Shown here in pieces: positions 1 to 9,331 of a stretch of DNA of 53,298 nucleotides. Origin of the DNA: Lachnospiraceae bacterium (GTDB taxonomy: Bacteria > Bacillota > Clostridia > Lachnospirales > Lachnospiraceae); assembly GCA_022787145.1 (NCBI GenBank), contig JALFVM010000174.1, positions 1 to 53,298 on the forward strand. Reading direction: 5' to 3'. How positions within the stretch are numbered: position 1 is the first letter of the stretch; every line of letters starts with the position of its first letter. The notes below the pieces were generated by a model that saw nothing but the letters and a program-made list of their open reading frames with translations, ran no database searches and was not told the origin of the DNA. The position numbers and the translations under genes are program-made.

Positions 1-236
1 TGCCAGCCTTCATACAGACATTCCGGCTTAACATATCCTTCTTTAAAATCATAAATTCTGTCCACATGATCTCTTGTGTCTGAATTTAATCCGAGACAAT
101 ATACCAATGCCTTGTGGTACACATCCTGGTATCTGCACTTCTGCAGATATTCCATGTAAAATTTCTTGTGTGCTTCGTTCTTAAAAGTTATTGTGCGAGT
201 AGATTTCCCGCCTGCACTTATCGCTGTGTTTGTCAT
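1..236 (-). CDS. DUF6075 family protein, cut by the window edge
   Basis: The minus-strand frame starts at ATG 234-236 behind an AGGAGG site and runs off the left edge with about 78 codons visible. It reads MTNTAISAGGKSTRTITFK and later has the segments FYMEYLQKCRYQDVYHKALVYCLG (residues about 27-50), DRIYDFKEG and KPECLYEGWQ. I recognise this pattern as DUF6075, a small protein of unknown function that is common on integrated elements and plasmids of Firmicutes; that family knowledge is from memory. It sits next to a candidate attachment repeat at 407-428 and beside lysS, which suggests it marks the end of a mobile element extending left of the window. The function is unknown. Confidence 0.75.
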   Translation of the reverse strand, partial: MTNTAISAGGKSTRTITFKNEAHKKFYMEYLQKCRYQDVYHKALVYCLGLNSDTRDHVDRIYDFKEGYVKPECLYEGW

Positions 237-282
237 CTTATTTGACCTCCTGATTAAATGATTTTTTTACCATAACAACAGA

Positions 283-318
283 AAAAGGACACTCTCCGAA
301 ATTTGGAAAATGTCCTTT
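283..318. terminator. Rho-independent terminator-like hairpin
   Basis: AAAAGGACA (283-291) pairs with TGTCCTTT (311-318) around a loop that itself contains a short CCGAA/TTTGG-type pairing. A/T tracts flank both sides, so it could stop transcription leaving lysS leftward or entering from the element. It lies just upstream of the DUF6075 gene. Confidence 0.5.
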
Positions 319-406
319 AATAACAGTATTAAAACTATTAAATTATGAGTAGGATTTAACCCTTTGTGCTTTTTACGTCCATATTAGTCCACCAAAGCAC
401 ATTTAT

Positions 407-428
407 TTGATGTCAAATTGATGTCAAA
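407..428. repeat. Tandem 11-bp repeat, candidate integrase attachment end
   Basis: TTGATGTCAAA occurs twice back to back (407-417 and 418-428). Each copy is nearly palindromic (TTTGA-TG-TCAAA). Ten bases further on, TTGAGGT (438-444) is inverted as ACCTCAA (454-460), and lysS ends at 481. Tandem TTGATGTCAAA-like repeats are commonly found at the ends of tyrosine-integrase elements in Firmicutes; that is recollection, and the assignment here is inference. The integrase itself is not in the window. Confidence 0.45.
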
Positions 429-480
429 TCAGGTTTTTTGAGGTTCGTGAAGTACCTCAAATGCCCTAAAATACAGCATT

Positions 481-1980
481 TTATTTATCCAGCGTCTTCA
501 TCGTCGGGAACAATAACACATCCCTGATTGCAGCACTGTCCGTCAACAGCATACACATTCTATCGATACCGAATCCGATACCACCTGTTGGCGGCATACC
601 GATCATCAGTGCATTCAGGAAGTCTTCGTCTGTAGTGTTGGCTTCCTCATCGCCCTGTGCAAGCTGCTCTTCCTGTGCTTTGAAACGCTCTCTCTGGTCG
701 ATTGGGTCGTTCAGCTCGGAGTATGCGTTTGCCATCTCCCAGCCATTCATGAAGAACTCGAAACGCTCTACATATTCCGGATTTTCCGGTTTTTTCTTGG
801 TCAGAGGAGAGATTTCGATTGGATGATCCATAACGAAGGTCGGCTGAATCAAGTGATCCTCTACAAATTCCTCGAAGAACAGATTCAGGATGTCACCTTT
901 TTTATGTCTCTCTTCGTATTCTACGTGATGTTCTTTGGCTGCTGCACGAGCCTCTTCCAGTGTGTGGATTTCATTGAAATCTACACCGGAGTATTTCTTG
1001 ACAGCATCTACCATTGTGATTCTCTCAAATGGTTTTCCAAGATCCATCTCAATGCCATTGTAAACGATGGTGGTTGTTCCCAGAACTTCCTGCGCCACAT
1101 GGCGGTACAGGTTCTCGGTCAGATCCATCATGCCGTGGTAGTCTGTGTATGCCTGGTATAACTCCATCAGTGTGAATTCCGGATTGTGTCTTGTATCAAG
1201 ACCTTCGTTACGGAATACACGGCCGATCTCATATACACGCTCCATACCGCCGACGATCAGTCTCTTCAGGTACAGCTCCAGAGAAATACGAAGCTTCAGG
1301 TCCTCGTCGAGTGCATTAAAATGTGTCTCGAACGGTCTTGCTGCCGCACCACCGGCATTGGATACCAGCATTGGTGTTTCCACTTCCATAAAGCCCTGTC
1401 CATCCAGATATTTACGGATTGCGCTGATGATCTTGGAACGTTTGATAAAGGTATCTTTTACGTCCGGATTCATGATCAGATCCACGTATCTCTGACGGTA
1501 ACGCAGGTCTGTGTTTGTCAGTCCGTGGAATTTCTCCGGAAGGATCTGCAGGCTCTTGGACAGCAGCGTCACGTTGCTTGCGTGAATGGAGATCTCTCCT
1601 GTCTTTGTCTTGAAGACTTCACCTGTGATTCCAACGATATCACCGATATCCATTTTCTTGAAGGCTTTGTACTCTTCCTCTCCAATGCTGTCTCTGGCTA
1701 CATAGGACTGGATACCGCCCTGTAAATCCTGAACGTTGCAGAATGAAGCTTTACCCATCACACGTTTGGACATCATACGTCCTGCTACGGTCACGGATTT
1801 TCCTTCCAGTTCCTCAAAATGATCTTTTATTTCCTGGCTATGATGTGTCACATCATATTTTGTAATCTGGAACGGATCTTTGCCGTTCGCCTGTAAATCT
1901 GCTAATTTTTCACGACGGACCTTCAACAACTGGTTGATATCCTGTTCCTGCTTTTTCTGCTGCTTTTGCTGTTCAGCCAC
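481..1980 (-). CDS. lysS: Lysyl-tRNA synthetase, class II
   Basis: Charges tRNA-Lys with lysine in the cytoplasm. At 499 residues it has the usual bacterial class II LysRS length. An OB-fold anticodon-binding domain occupies about residues 60-170 ([12 protein letters not shown] onward). The catalytic core follows, with class II motif 2 ([17 protein letters not shown]) and motif 3 ([14 protein letters not shown]) near the C-terminus. The start is GTG at 1978-1980, eight bases after a strong GGAGG. greA lies 24 bp upstream on the same strand, so the two are probably co-transcribed from the promoter at 2547-2575. The first 15 residues are a Q/K-rich tail. The 3' end abuts the candidate mobile-element boundary but the gene is intact. 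Confidence 0.97.
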   Translation of the reverse strand: MAEQQKQQKKQEQDINQLLKVRREKLADLQANGKDPFQITKYDVTHHSQEIKDHFEELEGKSVTVAGRMMSKRVMGKASFCNVQDLQGGIQSYVARDSIGEEEYKAFKKMDIGDIVGITGEVFKTKTGEISIHASNVTLLSKSLQILPEKFHGLTNTDLRYRQRYVDLIMNPDVKDTFIKRSKIISAIRKYLDGQGFMEVETPMLVSNAGGAAARPFETHFNALDEDLKLRISLELYLKRLIVGGMERVYEIGRVFRNEGLDTRHNPEFTLMELYQAYTDYHGMMDLTENLYRHVAQEVLGTTTIVYNGIEMDLGKPFERITMVDAVKKYSGVDFNEIHTLEEARAAAKEHHVEYEERHKKGDILNLFFEEFVEDHLIQPTFVMDHPIEISPLTKKKPENPEYVERFEFFMNGWEMANAYSELNDPIDQRERFKAQEEQLAQGDEEANTTDEDFLNALMIGMPPTGGIGFGIDRMCMLLTDSAAIRDVLLFPTMKTLDK

Positions 1981-2004
1981 GGTATCTTCCTCCTTCTTCT
2001 GTAA

Positions 2005-2490
2005 TTAAATGTTTCTCTGAATATCCAGTACTTTATACTGCATAACGCCGCTTGGCATCTCTACATTTACAATATCTCCCATCTTTGCGCCGATCAGGGC
2101 TTTTCCTACAGGAGATTCATTGGAAATCTTGCCCTGTAAGCTGTTTGCCTCTGTGGAACCTACAAGCTTGAATTCCATATCTTCGTTATATTCCATATCA
2201 TGAACTTTTACTTTGCAGCCTACGCTGATAGTGCCAAGGTCTACTTCATCCTCAACAACAACCTCTGCGTTTTTCAGAATCTTTTCGATTTCTTCGATAC
2301 GAGCCTCAATGTCTCTCTGCTCGTCTTTTGCTGCATCGTACTCCGCATTCTCAGACAGGTCTCCCTGCTCTCTTGCCTCTTTGATTTTCTGTGCAACTTC
2401 TTTTCTGCGGACTACCTTTAAGTCATGTAATTCTTCTTCCAGTTTTTTCAATCCGGCATAAGTAAGTAAATTCTTTTTGATATCTGCCAT
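2005..2490 (-). CDS. greA: Transcription elongation factor GreA
   Basis: Rescues backtracked RNA polymerase by stimulating transcript cleavage. The 161-residue length is typical. The N-terminal half is the antiparallel coiled coil (LKKLEEELHDLKVVRRKEVAQKI, then EAREQGDLSENAEYDAAKDEQ), which contains the acidic loop D/E residues that reach the active site. The C-terminal half is the FKBP-like domain with the conserved NEDMEFKLVG and SPVGKALIGAKMGD. Start ATG 2488-2490 lies behind GGGAG. It is the first gene of a two-gene greA-lysS unit with a consensus promoter about 60 bp upstream. Confidence 0.97.
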   Translation of the reverse strand: MADIKKNLLTYAGLKKLEEELHDLKVVRRKEVAQKIKEAREQGDLSENAEYDAAKDEQRDIEARIEEIEKILKNAEVVVEDEVDLGTISVGCKVKVHDMEYNEDMEFKLVGSTEANSLQGKISNESPVGKALIGAKMGDIVNVEMPSGVMQYKVLDIQRNI

Positions 2491-2546
2491 TTTTATGCTC
2501 GCTCCCTTTCTTGAGATGTAATATCCTTTTTTCTCGCAATTTCGTT

Positions 2547-2575
2547 ATTATAGCGGAAATAGCCTTTATTGTCAA
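2547..2575 (-). promoter_or_regulatory. Sigma-A promoter of greA-lysS
   Basis: On the minus strand, TTGACA (2570-2575) is followed by exactly 17 bases and TATAAT (2547-2552), a perfect consensus match. It lies between dusB and greA and points at greA. Confidence 0.85.
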
Positions 2576-2616
2576 GATTTCCGCAGGTTTCCCCCTTATT
2601 TTTCCTGCTCTTTTTT

Positions 2617-3576
2617 CTATCGCAAAAGCTCCAGCAGCTGTTCAAGCTGTTCGTAATTTTCCACTTCATTCATCTGCCGTCTGAGACTGGCAGAATGACG
2701 CAATCCGCTGGTGTACCATGCCATGTGTTTTCGCATTTCACGGATGCCGGTGTATTCGCCTTTATACTCCAGCTGGAGCTTTGCATGGCGAAGCATCATC
2801 TCTTTGCGTTCCTGCAAGGATGGCCCCTGCGGTACCTGTCCTGTTTTCCTGTATTCGAGAATTTCCCGAAAAATCCAGGGATTTCCTCTTGCTGCCCGTC
2901 CGATCATGATACCGTCGCATCCCGTATGTTCCTCCAAAGCTCTGGCGCTTTCCGGTGAATCTACGTCTCCGTTTCCGATAACAGGAATCGAAACCGCATC
3001 CTTTACCCGCGCGATCGTATCCCAGTCTGCCTTGCCGGAATAATACTGGACTCTTGTTCTTCCATGGACAGCAATGGCAGCCGCTCCGCTGTCCTCAATG
3101 ATTTTGGCAAGTTCCACCACATCCACATCACCGCCCTCAAAGCCAATGCGGATTTTTGCCGTGACCGGCTTTTTAATGGCCTTTGCCGTCTTTGTGATAA
3201 TCTGTCGAATCAACTCTGGATTTTTCAGAAGAGCCGAGCCCTCACCATTGTTTACCACTTTTGGCACTGGGCATCCCATATTTAAATCCAAAATGTCGAA
3301 GGGCTTTTCTTCAATATATTTCGCCATCTCGCTGATTATATCCGGATCTGAGCCAAAAAGCTGTAAAGATACCGGTTTTTCTCTGGGATCAATCTCCATC
3401 AGCGCCTCTGTATTTCGATTGTGAAAAGAAATCGCCTTTGCACTGACCATCTCCATACAGATGAGCCCTGCTCCCTGTTCTTTGCACAGCAAGCGAAATG
3501 GCAGGTCAGTTACCCCTGCCATTGGTGCAAGTATTAAGTTGTTTTCCAGAGTTACATTTCCTATGGTGAGACTCAT
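2617..3576 (-). CDS. dusB: tRNA-dihydrouridine synthase DusB
   Basis: FMN-dependent enzyme that reduces uridine to dihydrouridine in tRNA D-loops. The 319-residue length fits DusB. The TIM barrel opens with NLILAPMAGVTDLPFR (residues about 13-28). NMGCPVPKVVNNGEGSALL holds the catalytic cysteine, VTAKIRIGFEG and IAVHGRTRVQYYSG the phosphate/FMN contacts, and IPVIGNGDVDS plus GIMIGRAARGNPW the second FMN site. Start ATG 3574-3576 lies behind GAGGT. It is the last gene of the run birA-DUF6145-coaX-dusB; only 14 bp separate it from coaX, so read-through is likely. Confidence 0.95.
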   Translation of the reverse strand: MSLTIGNVTLENNLILAPMAGVTDLPFRLLCKEQGAGLICMEMVSAKAISFHNRNTEALMEIDPREKPVSLQLFGSDPDIISEMAKYIEEKPFDILDLNMGCPVPKVVNNGEGSALLKNPELIRQIITKTAKAIKKPVTAKIRIGFEGGDVDVVELAKIIEDSGAAAIAVHGRTRVQYYSGKADWDTIARVKDAVSIPVIGNGDVDSPESARALEEHTGCDGIMIGRAARGNPWIFREILEYRKTGQVPQGPSLQERKEMMLRHAKLQLEYKGEYTGIREMRKHMAWYTSGLRHSASLRRQMNEVENYEQLEQLLELLR

Positions 3577-3590
3577 TCCAACCTCGCTTC

Positions 3591-4361
3591 TTACTTCTTA
3601 TTTTTCTCGTAAATGAGACGCAGACCTTTCAGTGTCAGACGGTTATCGTACACTTCAATCATATCTGTCTCATCGGCAATGATCTTGCCGAGACCGCCGG
3701 TTGCAACAACCTTCATCTCTTTGAGTTTTGCCTCTTCTTTCACCTTTTTGATGATATATTCTGTCTGGCCGATGTAGCCATATACAAGTCCTGCCTGCAT
3801 GCTGCTGATCGTCTCTTTTGCCAGAATGGATTTTGGTTTCAAGATTTCAAATTTCGGCAGTTTTGCAGTTCCCTGCCAGAGTGCGTTGGCACTCAGACGG
3901 ATTCCCGGTGACGTCACACCGGCCACAAAACTTCCGTCTTCCAGAATCAGATCATACGTGGTCGCTGTTCCAAAATCAATCACAAGAACCGGTCCGCCAT
4001 ACAGTTCATAAGCGCCGACTGCATCCACGATTCGGTCTGCACCGATCTGCTTTGGATTTTCTGTCGCCAGGCGAATGCCTGTCTTAATTCCAGGTCCAAC
4101 GATCAGCGGTGTCGTATGAAAATATTTTACAATTCCGTTGATCAGGGAATACATCACATCCGGAACAACCGAACTGATGATTACATCACGAACTTCCTCA
4201 ATCGCAATGGCTCTGTGCTCAATGAGATCACAGATTGCCAGACCATACTCATCGGAGGTTCTGGAAGTTCTGGTTGTCAGACGAAACGTCTCCTTCAGAT
4301 TTTCTCCGTCAAAAACGCCCATGGTTACATTGGTGTTTCCTACATCAATTACTAATAACAT
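3591..4361 (-). CDS. coaX: Type III pantothenate kinase
   Basis: First step of coenzyme A synthesis: phosphorylation of pantothenate. The 256-residue length is typical of CoaX, which is insensitive to CoA feedback and needs a monovalent cation. The ASKHA-fold motifs are visible: [18 protein letters not shown] at residues 2-19 (phosphate-1), [12 protein letters not shown] near 107-118, and [13 protein letters not shown] near 127-139 with the catalytic Asp. Start ATG 4359-4361 follows GAGGAG. The stop codon of the upstream DUF6145 gene is only 3 bp away, so the genes are tightly coupled. Together with birA this forms a small cofactor-metabolism operon. Confidence 0.96.
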   Translation of the reverse strand: MLLVIDVGNTNVTMGVFDGENLKETFRLTTRTSRTSDEYGLAICDLIEHRAIAIEEVRDVIISSVVPDVMYSLINGIVKYFHTTPLIVGPGIKTGIRLATENPKQIGADRIVDAVGAYELYGGPVLVIDFGTATTYDLILEDGSFVAGVTSPGIRLSANALWQGTAKLPKFEILKPKSILAKETISSMQAGLVYGYIGQTEYIIKKVKEEAKLKEMKVVATGGLGKIIADETDMIEVYDNRLTLKGLRLIYEKNKK

Positions 4362-4364
4362 GAT

Positions 4365-4703
4365 TTACTCCTCTTCTACCTCTTCCCCCAGGAAGAATAC
4401 TTTGTAATACAATTCCAGGGAGTTCAGCAGTTCTGCTTTTTCCCGGCGAAGCTGCTTGATTCTCAGAGCACTTCCGATATCATCGAACATAGCATCTGCC
4501 TCAAGTGCCTCCACACGAAACTCGAGATTGCCTTCCTGGTCAAATTCCAGTGTCAGCACACCTCCGATTTCCTCTGTGTACAGCACGCACATAATGTGCA
4601 GCTCATCCTTTACGCTGTCGGGCAGCGCATGGAAATCCTCATTGAAATAATATTTTTTCTCATAGGAACTCGCGCCGCAAAGCGTGATATTTTCTTCGTA
4701 CAT
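4365..4703 (-). CDS. DUF6145 family protein
   Basis: A 112-residue acidic protein with no catalytic motif that I can see. The pattern MYEENITLCGASSYEKKYYF, then FHALPDSVKDELHIMCVLYTEEIGGVLTLEF, then a helical C-terminus (DIGSALRIKQLRREKAELLNSL) matches DUF6145, a family I know only from Lachnospiraceae and relatives. No signal peptide or membrane segment is present. It lies 9 bp after birA and 3 bp before coaX on the same strand, so it is co-transcribed and probably cytoplasmic. The function is unknown; its fixed place beside birA/coaX hints at a cofactor-related role, but that is only context. Confidence 0.8.
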   Translation of the reverse strand: MYEENITLCGASSYEKKYYFNEDFHALPDSVKDELHIMCVLYTEEIGGVLTLEFDQEGNLEFRVEALEADAMFDDIGSALRIKQLRREKAELLNSLELYYKVFFLGEEVEEE

Positions 4704-4712
4704 GGTAATTCC

Positions 4713-5693
4713 TCACACATATCCGTATAATCCCCGGACAGATACCTCTCCGGCATATACCTTTTCTATCGTCTGATCTTCCCGTTCCACCAGAAGCTGA
4801 CCCTTTTCATCAATGCCTCTGGCAATTCCTGTATATTCATTTCCGGGCTGCAGTACCCGAACCTGCGCCTCCCGATTGACCAGAATGTCATTATAGTCCT
4901 GCATCAGTCCGGACAAATCCCAGGTTTTCGAGAAAATCTCATAATTTTTTTCAAAAATCTCCAAAAGTGCTGCGACCAGCTCAGCGCGCTTGACCTCATG
5001 TCCCACTTCAATCATCAGAGAAGTGGCAATGTCTTTTAATTCTTCCGGAAACTCCCGCAGATTGGTGTTGATTCCCGTTCCGATGACAATATAGTTGATA
5101 TAGTCCATCTGGGCACTCATTTCGGTGAGAATGCCACAGATTTTCCGATTTGACACAACGACATCGTTTGGCCATTTGATAGAGGCATCCAGATTGTACA
5201 GCTTTCGGATTGCCTGGGCAACACTCAGCCCTTCTACCAGAGTCAGCATCGACGCACGCTCCGGCGGCATGTCAGGCTTTAAAAGCTTCGTCACGGCAAT
5301 CGAAGTTGCCTTCGGTGTCACCCACTGGCGCCCCCGCCTTCCCTTGCCCTGCGTCTGCTCGTCTGCAATGACGACCGTACCATGGGGCGCTCCGTCTTCC
5401 GCCAGACGTTTTGCCCATGTATTGGTGGAATCGACAGACTCCTCCCAGTAAATCGTATTTCCAAGCCACTTTGTGTTGAGATAGCCACGCAATTCCTGCG
5501 GCTTGACAGAGTCCGGTGTCTCTACCAGACAATAGCCTCTGTTTTTGACTGCCACAATCTCATAGCCTTCTTCTTTTAGCTGGTTGATATGTTTCCAGAT
5601 TGCAGTGCGGGAAACGCCAAGCTTCTCGCAGAGCTCCTGCCCTGACACGTAGCCATCTGCTTCCCGCAGATATGTCAAAATTTTTTCTTTCAT
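4713..5693 (-). CDS. birA: Bifunctional biotin ligase / biotin operon repressor
   Basis: Attaches biotin to acceptor lysines of carboxylases and, in its long form, represses biotin genes. At 326 residues this is the long form: an N-terminal winged helix (YVSGQELCEKLGVSRTAIWKHINQLKEEGYEI, residues about 14-45), a catalytic domain with the biotin/ATP loop TQGKGRRGRQWV near residue 115 and SIKWPNDVVVSNRKICGIL, and a C-terminal SH3-like domain (GNEYTGIARGIDEKGQLLVE). Start ATG 5691-5693 has only a weak AGAAGTCAGG site. argF ends 18 bp upstream. The DNA-binding domain implies regulation elsewhere; no biotin genes are in the window. Confidence 0.95.
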   Translation of the reverse strand: MKEKILTYLREADGYVSGQELCEKLGVSRTAIWKHINQLKEEGYEIVAVKNRGYCLVETPDSVKPQELRGYLNTKWLGNTIYWEESVDSTNTWAKRLAEDGAPHGTVVIADEQTQGKGRRGRQWVTPKATSIAVTKLLKPDMPPERASMLTLVEGLSVAQAIRKLYNLDASIKWPNDVVVSNRKICGILTEMSAQMDYINYIVIGTGINTNLREFPEELKDIATSLMIEVGHEVKRAELVAALLEIFEKNYEIFSKTWDLSGLMQDYNDILVNREAQVRVLQPGNEYTGIARGIDEKGQLLVEREDQTIEKVYAGEVSVRGLYGYV

Positions 5694-5711
5694 CCTGACT
5701 TCTGTTATCTC

Positions 5712-6710
5712 CTATTTTTCAGGCTCACCCAAAGTTGCCAAAATAACTGCTTTGATTGTATGCATACGGTTTTCTGCCTCGTCAAATACTTTAGACTGTT
5801 CAGATTCAAATACTTCGTCGGTTACTTCCATGTCTGTCAGATTGAATCTCTCGCCCATCTGTTTTCCGATTGTTGTCTTCAGATCATGGAACGCTGGCAG
5901 ACAATGCAGGAAAATGGCTTTCTCTCCGGCATTTTCCATGACTTTCTTTGTTACTTTGTATGGTGTCAGCTCACGGATACGCTCTTCCCAAACTTCATCC
6001 GGCTCACCCATGGATACCCATACGTCTGTATAAATCACATCGGCATCTTTTGTTCCCTCTTCTACGTTTTCTGTCAGTGTGATGGTGGCACCTGTCTCAG
6101 CCGCATAGCCTTTGCAGAGCTCTACCAGTTCCTCGTTCGGGAAGTATTTGCTTGTTGTGCATGCGACAAAGTGCATACCCATTTTTGCACAGGCGATCAT
6201 CAGAGAATTGCCCATGTTGAATCTTGCATCGCCCATATATACCAGCTTTCTACCCTTCAGATCACCGAAATGCTCGCGGATGGTCAGAAGGTCTGCCAGC
6301 ATCTGGGTCGGATGATACTCGTTTGTCAGTCCGTTCCATACCGGCACGCCTGCGTATTTTGCCAGTTCCTCTACGATTTCCTGGCCAAATCCGCGGTATT
6401 CAATTCCCTCGTACATTCTTCCCAGGACACGAGCAGTATCCTCAATGCTTTCTTTCTTGCCGATCTGAGAACCTGACGGATCCAGATAAGTTGTTCCCAT
6501 GCCGAGGTCATGTGCCGCAACCTCAAAAGAGCATCTGGTACGTGTGCTTGTCTTCTCAAAGATCAGAGCAATGTTTTTTCCTCTGAAATAGTCCACCGGA
6601 ATTCCTTTTTTCTTTTTGTCCTTCAGGTCTGCTGCCAGATCCAGTAAGTATGTAATTTCCTCCGGTGTAAAATCCTTCAATGTTAAAAAGTTACGTCCTT
6701 TCAGATTCAT
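5712..6710 (-). CDS. argF: Ornithine carbamoyltransferase
   Basis: Transfers a carbamoyl group to ornithine to give citrulline, in arginine synthesis or, run in reverse, the arginine deiminase pathway. It has 332 residues, the standard length. [13 protein letters not shown] (residues about 52-64) is the carbamoyl-phosphate loop, and [10 protein letters not shown] near 270 is the HCLP ornithine site. Start ATG 6708-6710 is preceded by AGAGGAGG, and its first 20 bp overlap the 3' end of the patatin gene, suggesting translational coupling. No arc or other arg genes are adjacent, so the direction of use cannot be told from context. Confidence 0.94.
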   Translation of the reverse strand: MNLKGRNFLTLKDFTPEEITYLLDLAADLKDKKKKGIPVDYFRGKNIALIFEKTSTRTRCSFEVAAHDLGMGTTYLDPSGSQIGKKESIEDTARVLGRMYEGIEYRGFGQEIVEELAKYAGVPVWNGLTNEYHPTQMLADLLTIREHFGDLKGRKLVYMGDARFNMGNSLMIACAKMGMHFVACTTSKYFPNEELVELCKGYAAETGATITLTENVEEGTKDADVIYTDVWVSMGEPDEVWEERIRELTPYKVTKKVMENAGEKAIFLHCLPAFHDLKTTIGKQMGERFNLTDMEVTDEVFESEQSKVFDEAENRMHTIKAVILATLGEPEK

Positions 6711-7845
6711 AATAAATATCCTCCTCTTGTAAATTTAAAATTAACTGAATGAACATGGGCAGTCGCTCCTGTTCTTTCAGAATCTCTTTTCGTTTTTCAA
6801 TTTCCTCCCGAAGCTCTTCTACCGTATAAATACAGTATTTCGGGACACGGCACATCCGGGCGGTCGCCTCGAGCATACTAAGATACAGCTCTTTGTAATT
6901 CCAGCCTGCTCCAAGCTTCAATTCCAGAGCAACAGCAGGAAGCGTCATCTCCACATATTTTCTCATTGGAATCGTCCCGTTCCACTCACAGAGACGGCCA
7001 AGGCACTCCCGTTCCGACAGGTCTTCATCAATATAATAGATGACACCGGATAAACCATACATCATACGCATGGCATCGTAATAACCTATCCGCATATTTT
7101 TCCTGCTCTTGTCCGCATCAAATTCCATAATGTTTCCAAGATCCACACGCGGCTCTACGCTCAAAATCGTGGTACCCTCTGGAATCTTCACCTTGCGTTC
7201 TCTGCCAACGCCAAAGATCCGCAGCAGGATAATGTCCTGATACCCTCTGCTGACGAGGGTCTCAAGCGGCACATTGTTGATCACACCGCCGTCCACAAAC
7301 ATTTTACCATGTAATTTCTCATTTTTAAATAGGGGAAAAATATATGCGCTCGCCAAAAGAAAATCTGGAATGAACGCAGGCTCCTGGGTCTTCATATCCA
7401 CCTCAAGTTCCTTCATCTCGTCCACACTGAAGGTCAGCACGTAAAATTCTTTGTCTGACTGAAGGATTTTCTGCGGATCAACACGACCGGCAATCAGTTC
7501 TTTCAGCGGTGTGATATCCACGCCCCCGTCTTTCATCGTCTGAATCGCCAGTTTGATAAACTCTCCCATCGGAAGATTTCCCTGCAAAAGCTCCCCCATC
7601 TGAATGTCATCCACCTTCATCACTTTGGAGTAGGCAATGCTCTCCCATATATTTTTTGCATTTTCAAAATCATCCATACAGATAAGGGCTCCGTTAAGAG
7701 CCCCTACACTTGTACCTGCAATTCCTTTTATCTTTACTCCGGCTTCTTTCAGCGCCTTCCAGGCACCAATCTGATACGCGCCTTTCGCGCCTCCTCCCTC
7801 TAACACAAGTCCATATTCTTTCGTCAGATCAATCACCGGCTTCAT
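6691..7845 (-). CDS. Patatin-like phospholipase family protein
   Basis: Predicted serine lipid hydrolase with a Ser-Asp dyad. Of its 384 residues the first 230 are the patatin domain: oxyanion loop [13 protein letters not shown] (15-27), nucleophile elbow [10 protein letters not shown] (Ser46) and the Asp motif [12 protein letters not shown] near 213. The C-terminal 150 residues are helical and charged. No signal peptide is present, so it is probably cytoplasmic or peripheral to the membrane. Start ATG 7843-7845 follows GGGAGG. It overlaps argF by 20 bp and lies 31 bp after the SPFH gene on the same strand. The substrate is unknown. Confidence 0.9.
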   Translation of the reverse strand: MKPVIDLTKEYGLVLEGGGAKGAYQIGAWKALKEAGVKIKGIAGTSVGALNGALICMDDFENAKNIWESIAYSKVMKVDDIQMGELLQGNLPMGEFIKLAIQTMKDGGVDITPLKELIAGRVDPQKILQSDKEFYVLTFSVDEMKELEVDMKTQEPAFIPDFLLASAYIFPLFKNEKLHGKMFVDGGVINNVPLETLVSRGYQDIILLRIFGVGRERKVKIPEGTTILSVEPRVDLGNIMEFDADKSRKNMRIGYYDAMRMMYGLSGVIYYIDEDLSERECLGRLCEWNGTIPMRKYVEMTLPAVALELKLGAGWNYKELYLSMLEATARMCRVPKYCIYTVEELREEIEKRKEILKEQERLPMFIQLILNLQEEDIYYESERT

Positions 7846-7876
7846 CGGATTCCTCCCTTACAAAGTCACTGCAGTG

Positions 7877-8812
7877 TTATTCCTGCGTTTTCTTATCGTC
7901 TGTGACAAGCTCCTTCAAAGAAGTGGCAAGTCCTGCCAGTCCCTGAATGTCGGACGGAATAATAATCTTGGTCGCTTTTCCGTCTGCCACTTTTGCAAAC
8001 GTCTCAAGACTTTTCATTGTCAGTACTGCCTCATCCGCGCCTGCTTCTCTCAGGAAGCGGATACCATCTGCATTGGCCTGCTGTACTTTCATAATTGCCT
8101 CTGCCTGACCTTCCGCCTCGCGGATCATACGCTCTTTCTGTGCTTCTGCCCGCAAAATCGCTGCCTGCTTTTCTGCCTCTGCCTCCAAAATTGCAGATTC
8201 TTTCTTGCCTTCTGCTACAAGGATTGCCGAGCGCTTCTCACCTTCTGCGATCAGAATGGATTCTCTTCGCTCACGCTCCGCCTTCATCTGTTTTTCCATC
8301 GCATTCTGAATGGCTTCCGGAGGAATGATGTTTTTCAATTCCACACGGTTCACCTTAATACCCCACGGGTCGGTTGCATCATCCAAAGAAGCGCGCATTC
8401 TGGTGTTGATGACCTCACGGGAAGTCAGTGTCTCATCCAGTTCCATATCACCGATGATGTTTCGCAGTGTCGTCGCAGACAGATTCTCGATTGCCATGAT
8501 CGGATTTTCCACGCCGTATGCATACAGCTTCGGATCGGTAATCTGGAAAAAGACAACCGTATCAATCCGCATCGTAACATTATCCTTCGTGATTACCGGC
8601 TGCGGCGGAAAGTCCACAACCTGCTCCTTCAAAGTTACTTTTCTTGCCACACGCTCAATAAACGGCAGCTTAAAATGGACACCTGTTCCCCAGGTATCGC
8701 GATAAGCCCCCAGTCTTTCCAGGACAATCGCCGTCGCCTGCGGCACAATCTTGATACAAGATGCCGCAATAAAAAGTGCAAGAATAAATAAAATAATAAT
8801 TAATACTGGCAT
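7877..8812 (-). CDS. SPFH/Band 7 (stomatin-like) membrane protein
   Basis: A 311-residue QmcA/stomatin-type scaffold of membrane microdomains. One N-terminal transmembrane helix (IIILFILALFIAASCI, residues about 4-19) is followed by the SPFH domain (IVPQATAIVLERLGAYRDTWGTGVHF to about 200). A long Ala/Glu-rich coiled coil repeats AEGEKRSAILVAEGKKESAI-type heptads, and a short C-terminal tail follows. Start ATG 8810-8812 follows CGGAGG. The NfeD gene sits 3 bp upstream; the NfeD-SPFH pair is a conserved partnership in membrane quality control and flotillin-type domains. The client proteins are unknown. Confidence 0.93.
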   Translation of the reverse strand: MPVLIIILFILALFIAASCIKIVPQATAIVLERLGAYRDTWGTGVHFKLPFIERVARKVTLKEQVVDFPPQPVITKDNVTMRIDTVVFFQITDPKLYAYGVENPIMAIENLSATTLRNIIGDMELDETLTSREVINTRMRASLDDATDPWGIKVNRVELKNIIPPEAIQNAMEKQMKAERERRESILIAEGEKRSAILVAEGKKESAILEAEAEKQAAILRAEAQKERMIREAEGQAEAIMKVQQANADGIRFLREAGADEAVLTMKSLETFAKVADGKATKIIIPSDIQGLAGLATSLKELVTDDKKTQE

Positions 8813-8815
8813 ATC

Positions 8816-9253
8816 CTATTCCTCCGTTATTTTATTTACAATCAGTTTCACGCCATCTACCCTGCTTACCTTCACAACTTCATCCTGGTGCAGAATCAGA
8901 GATTCGTTCCCGCTTCTCGCCTTCCAGTCTACTCCGCTTATGAGCACTCTTCCGGTACCCTTCAGGTTATCCACCGTCTCCGTCACGACTGCATGTTTTC
9001 CAATCAAGCTGTCCACATTCGTGCGCTCAATCTTCTGATTCATAAATTTTGCAGCAGCCGGCCTCGTAAAGATCAAAAGAAGCGTAGAAATCACAAGAAA
9101 CACACCAATCTGCAGCATCAGCGGTCCTCCTGCCAGTGCCACAAAAAATGCCGCCAACGCACCTCCTGCAAACCAGATCGTGGTAAGCCCCATCGTGACT
9201 GCCTCAATCACCAGCAAAAGCACGACTGCACCAAGCCAATATACAGGTATCAT
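8816..9253 (-). CDS. NfeD family membrane protein
   Basis: A small NfeD protein, the usual partner of SPFH/stomatin proteins. I place the start at ATG 9251-9253 (MIPVYWLGAVVLLL) because a GGGAG site lies a few bases upstream; a longer in-frame extension to 9319 lacks a good site. The 144 residues give two or three transmembrane helices (residues about 4-60: AVVLLLVIEAVTMGL, then AALAAFF and LQIGVFLVISTLLLIF). They end in the soluble OB-fold NfeD domain (ERTNVDSLIGKHAVVTETV, then GRVLISGVDWKARS). No serine-protease domain is present, so this is the short form. It is co-transcribed with the SPFH gene. Confidence 0.92.
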   Translation of the reverse strand: MIPVYWLGAVVLLLVIEAVTMGLTTIWFAGGALAAFFVALAGGPLMLQIGVFLVISTLLLIFTRPAAAKFMNQKIERTNVDSLIGKHAVVTETVDNLKGTGRVLISGVDWKARSGNESLILHQDEVVKVSRVDGVKLIVNKITEE

Positions 9254-9331
9254 CTCATCACTCCCTTCCAGATTCATTTTGTAAATGCATGGTATCTGTA
9301 TGCTTATCATACTATACAAACACTGGTTTGT

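Noticed and set aside
7874-8791. 305-codon plus-strand frame opposite the SPFH gene
   Set aside because: It is Cys/Leu/Phe-rich antisense of the coiled-coil codons; no domain and no ribosome site.
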